NCBI GenBank assembly: GCA_003563255.1
Contig: PWSL01000160.1
Location: forward strand, 1 to 9,272
DNA: 9,272 nucleotides
Source of the DNA: Desulfonatronospira sp.
GTDB taxonomy: Bacteria; Desulfobacterota; Desulfovibrionia; Desulfovibrionales; Desulfonatronovibrionaceae
Direction: 5' to 3'
The notes under the pieces were generated by a model. That model saw nothing but the letters and a program-made list of their open reading frames with translations. It had not been told where the DNA came from and did no database searches. A program made the translations under genes and the position numbers. Shown here piece after piece: positions 1-5,179 of this stretch. Position 1 is the stretch's first letter. Each line of letters opens with the position of its first letter.

Positions 1-3000
1 AAAACCACTGTCAATGCCTTCCTGAATTTCGTCAAACTCGTCCAACATCAGAAGAAGGCCCAAGTTATCCCTGCTCAGAAATTCCAGAACAATCTCTATA
101 TAATCGCAAAAATCAGTAAAAGGACAGTTCTCACTAATCCCTTTCTGCAAAATATCATTAAAACGCCTTGCTTTTTTGCCAGGGGCCAGCACTGTACCCT
201 CGGGCAAAGGAGTACTTCTGCCAAACTTCTGTAAGCTTTTAACAATGTCTTTGGCCATTTTCCGGAATATTTCTGCTGTTGATATTCCAGCTGTATACTT
301 GCTTCCCTCAGTCCCCTGAAGGCTGCAATAAACCCCGAGCCAGCCTGGAATGGCATCCGATCCTTCAAGATGCCAGAGAATTGATGATTTACCTGACCTG
401 CGATTACCTTCGAGAAGAACTACGTTGCCACTTTGCATCACTTGTCTACGAATCTGATCAAGTAATTCGTCCCGGCCAAAAAAAACATCACTACGCTCTG
501 GTTTGACTGGGTCACCACAGACATAGGGACTGCCAGAAAAAAGTTGAACTTCCTCCCTTACCCCAGAAACAGAATCAATGACTTCAAAAACAATTTCCCT
601 TGATCCTTCAACTTGGCGACCATCAAGGAGCTTGGCGCTCCAGTGAATTGTTAGGTTTAAATTGGCTAACTCTTTCTGACTAGGACCGTTTATGTCAATA
701 ATCTTAGATTCTCCTTCTTCCAAATATGCAATTTGCTTACTTCCCCAGTCAGGCTCAGTGGAAATGATCAGATTGCGCAGAGGAAGGAATCCCTGGTTTT
801 CGACTGTGATTGATATTTCTGAAGCTTCACCAGCGCGCAACCCTGTAGTTGAAGAATTGAATTGAAGTTCAATCCTGTTAAACATAACGTCACAGGCCAA
901 CTGCAATTGGGAAATTAACAAGCTGGTGACATTTCTGGCCTGCTCCTCAGTGGGACGTTTTCCCTTAATTTGAGAATAAGAATAATTCAGCGCCCTGATG
1001 GATTCCTGAAGCACGCTAAGGAGTCCAGGGCCTGTTGGTATTGTATCTATTCCCTGAAGGCTTGAGGCTACTGATGCAAAACTGGTAAACCATGGTTTTA
1101 AAGGGTTGCCTGAATCAGTCTCATCTGCTATTTGGTTGTAAATCTCACTAACCCTTGATGCCAGTCCACTCTGAAAAGACAAGTCCAACGAATCTTCCAT
1201 TAGTTCATCATGTCTTGAGAGTTCAGGCTCAATCCTGTCCAGCCAGTCCGCAACTGGGTCCTGATCACACCTGGTCAGGATCTGGACCAGGTAAGTCAGG
1301 GCATTGACCTTGTTTTCATGATACCGCCTGGCCACATTCTGCTGAATTTGCAGGGGCGGCACCGGAACCGGCAATTCTTCAATGCTGGTTTTGGATAGAT
1401 GTTTTATGGTTGTTCCGCGGGCATGAGCATCGAGCCATTTTTTGCACTCGTTGCTCTCTAAGTAGGCCAAAAGAAAGTGAGGGTCTATAAGGCCCTGATC
1501 CACTCTGAGGATTACAAGCCCTGAAGCGGCAATGGCCCCTACAGCGCTGTTGCGCACCAGGCCGGCCTTGCCAATGCTGCCTGATTTGGAAATAAGAATA
1601 TCCCCTGATTTGAGTTTCCATTTGGGGTCAACACCAGACGCTGCTTCCGGTGCGAGCCAGGATGAGGCTTTGGAGGCATATCCATGCTGGATGTCTTTTA
1701 TTCTAACATACGGAACATCCTGATGCTGTAATTTGTCTTTTTCTGGTATAGATTTATCTTTTCCAGCCTGTAATACTTGTTCAGCTAAATCGGTCAGGTG
1801 CGGAGAATAATCTAAGAGATTTTCACTTGGCATGGGCCTGCCTGCCATAATCCTGCAAAAATCTCCAAGCTTGAGAATCTGAACTTCATGCGGAAGGGAA
1901 TCTAGGACCCCTGTCAAAGCGTTCAATTCGCGTCTCTTAGGTGTTAAATCATAATCCAGTTTTTCCAGGTCGTTAGCTTCAACCTCCCAGGAATGCTCTG
2001 CATGATCTTTGCTTCTGGCCTGTTGAACCAGCTCATTGAGCTGTTCAGACTGAATCGCAACTACTTTACTACCTGGCGGCTTGAAAAAATATGGTTCAGC
2101 ATCCAGCATCCGGATTTTTTGGGTTTCACCTCCGCGCCTGATTGCCAGGATGGCGGTCTTAATACCGGCATAGGGCAAAGCACCTGCTGGAAGAGATATC
2201 ACAGCCTCCACAGTGTGCCTTTCAATAAGCATCCGGCGCAGCGGCATTTCTGAACTTCTGAAAAGCACCCCCTCAGGAACAATGATCAAGGCCCGGCCTT
2301 CAGGTTTGAGCTGGGAGAGTGCGTGCTGAATAAAAAGGGCCGCACCATCTTTGGTCCTGACCGGATAATGCTCCAGTCCGGCCGGATCAACGCGCATGCC
2401 CATAGGTGGATTAGTTAGAACCAGATCAAATCCATTGGACACAGAATCGCTGGAAGGAGTTCTTTCCAGGCTGCTGCCCAGCTCCAGGCGCGGCTCTTCC
2501 ACTCCAGCCAGAATGATCCTGGTCAGCCCGATTACAAAGGATTCGGGGTCCAGCTCAACTCCGGCAATGTACAGCAAGGAAGAGCTGACACGCCTTGGTT
2601 CTTTGTTTTGCTGCTCTTGCACATAATCCCAGGCTGTAGTGAGAAGACTTCCCAGGCCAAAGCATGGATCATAAATCCTGGCCCCTGGAAATGGCGCGGC
2701 CAGTCTGACCATGATTTCCGCGATGCCGGCAGGAACAGGCAGAAAACCAGATCCAGCTGAATGTTTTTTTGAAGAGTTTTCAATTATGGAATCAAAAGTT
2801 TTCAGCAACGCCCTGCGGTCAGCCTGGGTTTCAAAAGGCTGATCAGCCAGCCATCCTGCCAGCGGGGTCCAGGATGATGGGGGCAGCCCGGATACTTTTT
2901 GAATAGTTGGAATGAGGCGGCAAAGGTATGCTGCCAAGGTGTTCTGGGATCTGTTCAGGCTCTGCAGCCTGGGCAGAAGTTGGTCTTTGAAAAAGGTCTG

Positions 3001-3243
3001 CGTCTTTTCAGGGGAAAAGGCATGCCATGTTCTCCAATGACAGCTTGCAGGGAGTACAGGGCTGTACTCAACCTCATCAAAAGCGGCCATGGCTTCCAGT
3101 TCCGCGTCCTGGAAATCAACCCAGCGCAAGAATATAAGCGTTGCCAGGATTACAGGCAGGTCATGGCGCGACAGATCAGGATATTTTCTGAAAAAGTCGA
3201 GGGAGTTGCTGGATGCTGAACTCGAATAACCAGAACCGGGCAT
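1..3243 (-). CDS. Giant fusion: HsdM-like N6-adenine methyltransferase + HsdS-like TRD + beta-sandwich + STAND/AAA ATPase (partial, C-terminus off the left edge)
   Basis: The frame is open from ATG at 3243 to base 1 (1081 codons, no stop), so the C-terminus is missing. Domains seen in order: an HsdM_N-like helical start (about 20-75); a methyltransferase with SAM motif I DPCFGLGS at 192-199 and catalytic motif IV TNPPMG at 277-282; an HsdS-type half-subunit (about 455-640) with SGDILISKSGSIGKAGLV and the closing ELPVPVPPLQIQQ; a mostly helical stretch (650-785); a predicted beta-sandwich (about 788-890); and an ATPase starting at FFGRDELLDQI (921), with Walker A GNRRSGKSS at 946-954 and Walker B LLLMLDEFDE at 1063-1072. 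Known for these families: HsdM methylates adenine and HsdS selects the site. The ATPase resembles STAND/AAA_16 P-loops, not an SF2 helicase. Start choice rests on GGGGAG eight bases upstream and a two-base gap from the preceding nuclease gene, implying translational coupling. Motif IV has Met where Phe/Tyr is usual. Domain assignment is confident; the overall function is inference. Confidence 0.9.
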   Translation of the reverse strand, partial: MPGSGYSSSASSNSLDFFRKYPDLSRHDLPVILATLIFLRWVDFQDAELEAMAAFDEVEYSPVLPASCHWRTWHAFSPEKTQTFFKDQLLPRLQSLNRSQNTLAAYLCRLIPTIQKVSGLPPSSWTPLAGWLADQPFETQADRRALLKTFDSIIENSSKKHSAGSGFLPVPAGIAEIMVRLAAPFPGARIYDPCFGLGSLLTTAWDYVQEQQNKEPRRVSSSLLYIAGVELDPESFVIGLTRIILAGVEEPRLELGSSLERTPSSDSVSNGFDLVLTNPPMGMRVDPAGLEHYPVRTKDGAALFIQHALSQLKPEGRALIIVPEGVLFRSSEMPLRRMLIERHTVEAVISLPAGALPYAGIKTAILAIRRGGETQKIRMLDAEPYFFKPPGSKVVAIQSEQLNELVQQARSKDHAEHSWEVEANDLEKLDYDLTPKRRELNALTGVLDSLPHEVQILKLGDFCRIMAGRPMPSENLLDYSPHLTDLAEQVLQAGKDKSIPEKDKLQHQDVPYVRIKDIQHGYASKASSWLAPEAASGVDPKWKLKSGDILISKSGSIGKAGLVRNSAVGAIAASGLVILRVDQGLIDPHFLLAYLESNECKKWLDAHARGTTIKHLSKTSIEELPVPVPPLQIQQNVARRYHENKVNALTYLVQILTRCDQDPVADWLDRIEPELSRHDELMEDSLDLSFQSGLASRVSEIYNQIADETDSGNPLKPWFTSFASVASSLQGIDTIPTGPGLLSVLQESIRALNYSYSQIKGKRPTEEQARNVTSLLISQLQLACDVMFNRIELQFNSSTTGLRAGEASEISITVENQGFLPLRNLIISTEPDWGSKQIAYLEEGESKIIDINGPSQKELANLNLTIHWSAKLLDGRQVEGSREIVFEVIDSVSGVREEVQLFSGSPYVCGDPVKPERSDVFFGRDELLDQIRRQVMQSGNVVLLEGNRRSGKSSILWHLEGSDAIPGWLGVYCSLQGTEGSKYTAGISTAEIFRKMAKDIVKSLQKFGRSTPLPEGTVLAPGKKARRFNDILQKGISENCPFTDFCDYIEIVLEFLSRDNLGLLLMLDEFDEIQEGIDSGF

Positions 3244-3245
3244 GA

Positions 3246-3896
3246 CTATAACTCCCCGGCAAAGGCCTTGAAAAAAAACAGCCAGGCCAGCTGCTCCACA
3301 TAGTTGCGGGCGTCAACACCTTCATGATTGAGCTGGTCACAGGCGTTTTTCACTGCCTGACGGACTTCTTGTCTTGGGTCAATCCCCTGGGCAAACTGCC
3401 ACAGGGTCTTGAATATGGCCATTTCCTGATATGGACGTACTGTTTTGCGGGTGATCTGGTCTACATGATAACCAGCAGAGAAGGCTTTCTCCCATCGATT
3501 CCAGTCAAGGGAGACCCCCATGCGGGTGATAATGTCCTGGGGGGAAGGAACACTTTGCAGAGTCTCATAATTGCCGGTGTCGTTATCCGTGAGAATCCAG
3601 TCCCGGCCGTTGGAAGCCATGGAAAACCTGATTATCAGCCTGCGGGCATAACGCGAGGCCTGCTGCATACCATCAGCCGCGCTGCCGGCTTTGACCTCAA
3701 GTACTGCCAGGGGAACCCCGTGATGGGTAAGCAGGTAATCAGCGACAATTTCCTGGGAAGGATCGTACATGTTTTCACCGCTGATATTGACCCGGCCCGG
3801 TCCAATACGCACCTCCCGCCTCCATCCCCAGCCGGCTGCTGAAAGAGCAGGCTCGATCAACTCCTGACATATGGCACGTTCATTCTGGACCGTCAT
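3246..3896 (-). CDS. Stand-alone HsdR N-terminal (PD-(D/E)xK) nuclease with HsdM_N-like tail and no helicase
   Basis: This 216-residue protein matches the N-terminal nuclease domain of type I HsdR subunits. NERAICQELIEPALSAAGW near the start is typical. Asp53 (in ADYLL), Glu67 and Lys69 (in AVLEVKAG) form the PD-(D/E)xK site, and Gln79-x3-Tyr83 matches the QxxxY motif of these nucleases. RPYQEMAI at 154-161 is the sequence that normally leads into the SF2 helicase, but no Walker A or DEAD motif follows. Instead residues 176-213 (QEVRQAVKNACDQLN..., then YVEQLAWLFFFKAF) resemble the helical N-terminal domain of HsdM, which normally contacts partner subunits. Full HsdR is about 800-1100 residues, so this protein lacks the motor. 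It begins with a good AGGAG ribosome site and lies directly before the methyltransferase-ATPase fusion, its likely partner. It could be a natural compact nuclease subunit or the product of an internal deletion; the intact start, stop and catalytic residues favour the first. Confidence 0.85.
   Translation of the reverse strand: MTVQNERAICQELIEPALSAAGWGWRREVRIGPGRVNISGENMYDPSQEIVADYLLTHHGVPLAVLEVKAGSAADGMQQASRYARRLIIRFSMASNGRDWILTDNDTGNYETLQSVPSPQDIITRMGVSLDWNRWEKAFSAGYHVDQITRKTVRPYQEMAIFKTLWQFAQGIDPRQEVRQAVKNACDQLNHEGVDARNYVEQLAWLFFFKAFAGEL
3252..3257 (-). promoter_or_regulatory. Ribosome binding site of the methyltransferase-ATPase fusion
   Basis: The minus strand reads GGGGAG eight bases before the ATG at 3243, and it lies inside the last codons of the upstream nuclease gene. 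It supports this ATG over internal ones and suggests that the two proteins are made together. Confidence 0.6.
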
Positions 3897-3900
3897 GTAC

Positions 3901-3906
3901 TCTCCT
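3901..3906 (-). promoter_or_regulatory. Ribosome binding site of the HsdR-N nuclease gene
   Basis: The minus strand reads AGGAGA four bases before the ATG at 3896. It fixes the start of the nuclease gene, which follows a long gap and so probably begins a new translational unit. Confidence 0.65.
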
Positions 3907-3910
3907 GAAA

Positions 3911-3945
3911 CATCTTGCTCATAATAAGATGCCGGCTTTGCCGGC
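3911..3945. repeat. Two adjacent small hairpins in the leader of the nuclease gene
   Basis: CATCTT (3911-3916) pairs with AAGATG (3926-3931) across a nine-base loop. GCCGGC (3931-3936) pairs with GCCGGC (3940-3945) across a TTT loop. The two share base 3931, so they sit back to back. No T-run follows on the minus strand, so a Rho-independent terminator is not supported. They lie just upstream of the ribosome site and could affect translation or mRNA stability; that role is inference. Confidence 0.45.
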
Positions 3946-4005
3946 GGTAATCATCCTGGCCATAGCAACCAGCATGCCAATCATTAATACATTTGCTCAA
4001 TAACC

Positions 4006-4156
4006 CTACAGCGAAACTTTGATTTTATTCGCAGGGGACTGGCTCTCCCCGTACTTATTTTTTCAAGCAAATAAAATCACCTTTTAACAAAAATAAGTGC
4101 AGTGGTGCCTGTCCCAGGTGGCTGTAACCAGCGAGGTTTGAAAAGTTTCGCTGTAG
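4006..4156. repeat. Large imperfect palindrome with perfect 15-bp outer arms, REP/MITE-like
   Basis: CTACAGCGAAACTTT (4006-4020) is the exact reverse complement of 4142-4156. Further in, GGGACTGGCTC (4035-4045) corresponds to GGGACAGGCAC read on the opposite strand (4105-4115), and ACTTATTTTT (4053-4062) pairs exactly with 4089-4098. An alternative stem pairs 4021-4032 with 4067-4078 at 11 of 12 bases, so two exclusive folds are possible. The GGGACAGGCACC-type core recalls palindromes linked to REP-associated (IS200-like) transposases; that link is from memory, and no transposase is encoded here. It could be a non-autonomous element, a transcription barrier between operons, or a recombination junction. 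Confidence 0.65.
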
Positions 4157-4202
4157 TGATAACAAATAATTCAGGAATAGGAGCATCAGGTATGTCCTGC
4201 AT
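4077..4202 (-). CDS. Doubtful 41-residue ORF, possibly a gene remnant cut by the palindrome
   Basis: The ORF starts at ATG 4202 with an AAAGGG stretch six bases upstream and encodes 41 residues beginning MQDIPDAPIPELFVITTAKL. The open frame extends upstream to a TAG at about 4238, so it could be reached by a -1 shift from the final codons of the preceding 315-residue gene. Its second half lies inside the palindrome and is therefore probably not native coding sequence. I recognise no family. It may be the worn tail of the upstream gene, a short real peptide, or chance. Confidence 0.2.
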   Translation of the reverse strand: MQDIPDAPIPELFVITTAKLFKPRWLQPPGTGTTALIFVKR

Positions 4203-4231
4203 ATCATGCCCTTTATTGAATATGTCTGCAA

Positions 4232-5179
4232 TTATCTATAATAATCATTGCTTATCTCTTTGTACGTCCCGACAACATCGAAAGGTTCTTCAGCCGGATC
4301 AAATGCAGGCTGGGAGACATAGTCGTTCCAGTGCTTTTCATAGAGCTTTCGTCTTAAAAGAATTAGCTCAACATTTTCACCTGGACTGCCCTCATCAAGA
4401 CCAGGATCAAACTTGATTCCACCAATATCCGTCAGAATATAGCGGTGATGCAGCTTTTCTCCGCCCTTACGTTGTTTCCAGCGCTGAATAATTAGTTTGC
4501 ATTCAGCTGGTATTCTTGGCTGGAGATGACTGAGGCACTCACTTTTAAAATAACTGAAATCCGCTTTGTCAGAGGTGTGCAATGCTATCTTTCTCATCGC
4601 GGGCCGAGCCAACCGGTTGGCTACAAGCGTATTGATAAATGCTTCAAGCGGCTTCCGGAATCTTGGATTTTCTGCCCCGAAGTGGGGATCAATAAAATGA
4701 AGTTCTGAACAATTAGCCAGCAATGGAATTATGAATTCAGACATGATCTTAGCTTTTCGGGGACAACACTCCTGATCATCGACTTTCCAAAGTGCACTGG
4801 TATCAACGTCTCCCTTTTTCAACACTTTGGCATGCTTTCTCGGGTTCACCCTTGACAGGATAGCCTGAAACGCCTGCCTTTCATTTTCTATCTCAGCATT
4901 TTCCAGCCAAGAAATGTTGCCATTATACTCATATCCGATACGCCGAATGCGCCGTTCCGCAAGAAGATTGAAAATAGCAGTTATCCTTGGCATCTCATTA
5001 TCCGGATCTGCATTAGCTGCTGCCTGCTTGAACTGCTTTCTCCAATTTTTGAATCCTGGAAATTCGGACATGATTCGAGAAGTTCCAATCCCAAATTGTT
5101 CGATAAAATATCGATATTCAGAACGATCCTTACCCCAATCAACTGCAAGCTCAGGCTCAATAGCATACTCATAAATCAT
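4232..5179 (-). CDS. Phospholipase-D-like (single variant HKD motif) putative effector, partner of the upstream ATPase
   Basis: This 315-residue soluble protein has no signal peptide or membrane segment that I can see. Residues 140-260 look phospholipase-D-like: a strand with LHFIDPHFG (160-168), and LHHRYILTD (243-251), which fits HxK(x)4D with Arg246 in place of Lys (His244, Arg246, Asp251), followed by Gly-Gly at 253-254. One motif per chain would require a dimer for a complete PLD active site. PLD-fold proteins include DNA nucleases and phospholipid hydrolases, so nuclease or membrane-damaging activity is possible; the Lys-to-Arg change leaves catalysis uncertain. The N-terminal 130 residues are unrecognised. 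Its ATG overlaps the stop of the DUF3696 ATPase gene in TGATG, with AGGGAG eight bases upstream, so the two are very likely co-translated partners. The PLD assignment is moderate and the effector role is inference. Confidence 0.75.
   Translation of the reverse strand: MIYEYAIEPELAVDWGKDRSEYRYFIEQFGIGTSRIMSEFPGFKNWRKQFKQAAANADPDNEMPRITAIFNLLAERRIRRIGYEYNGNISWLENAEIENERQAFQAILSRVNPRKHAKVLKKGDVDTSALWKVDDQECCPRKAKIMSEFIIPLLANCSELHFIDPHFGAENPRFRKPLEAFINTLVANRLARPAMRKIALHTSDKADFSYFKSECLSHLQPRIPAECKLIIQRWKQRKGGEKLHHRYILTDIGGIKFDPGLDEGSPGENVELILLRRKLYEKHWNDYVSQPAFDPAEEPFDVVGTYKEISNDYYR

Larger units (their letters stand above)
3897..4231. other. Intergenic gap between the two modules (335 bases)
   Basis: This is the only long break in an otherwise packed minus-strand gene series. 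It holds a large imperfect palindrome (4006-4156), two short hairpins (3911-3945), a doubtful 41-codon ORF (4077-4202) and AT-rich spacer. I could not pick a convincing -35/-10 pair, although a promoter for the nuclease-fusion pair would be expected here. I see no tRNA, CRISPR repeat or integrase attachment pattern. Confidence 0.7.

Noticed and set aside
96..368. 90-codon minus-strand ORF near the left edge
   Set aside because: It lies in another frame of the fusion gene over the Walker A to Walker B stretch, where the fusion frame clearly carries the ATPase motifs.
3246..3248. Frameshift or premature stop splitting one longer protein between the nuclease and the fusion
   Set aside because: Reading past the TAG in the same frame gives non-homologous sequence, while the next gene has its own ribosome site, ATG and HsdM-like start.
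3324..3842. 172-codon plus-strand ORF opposite the nuclease gene
   Set aside because: It is antisense to a clear HsdR-N domain with intact catalytic residues, has no recognisable domain, and is explained by base composition.
3911..3945. Rho-independent terminator
   Set aside because: The stems are not followed by a T-run on either strand.
3919..3984. 21-codon minus-strand leader ORF (starts MIGMLVAMARM) before the nuclease gene
   Set aside because: It has no ribosome binding site, no attenuation-like codon pattern, and is short enough to arise by chance.
3897..4231. CRISPR array, tRNA or attachment site in the intergenic gap
   Set aside because: There are no regularly spaced direct repeats, no cloverleaf, and no integrase gene nearby; the repeats found are inverted.
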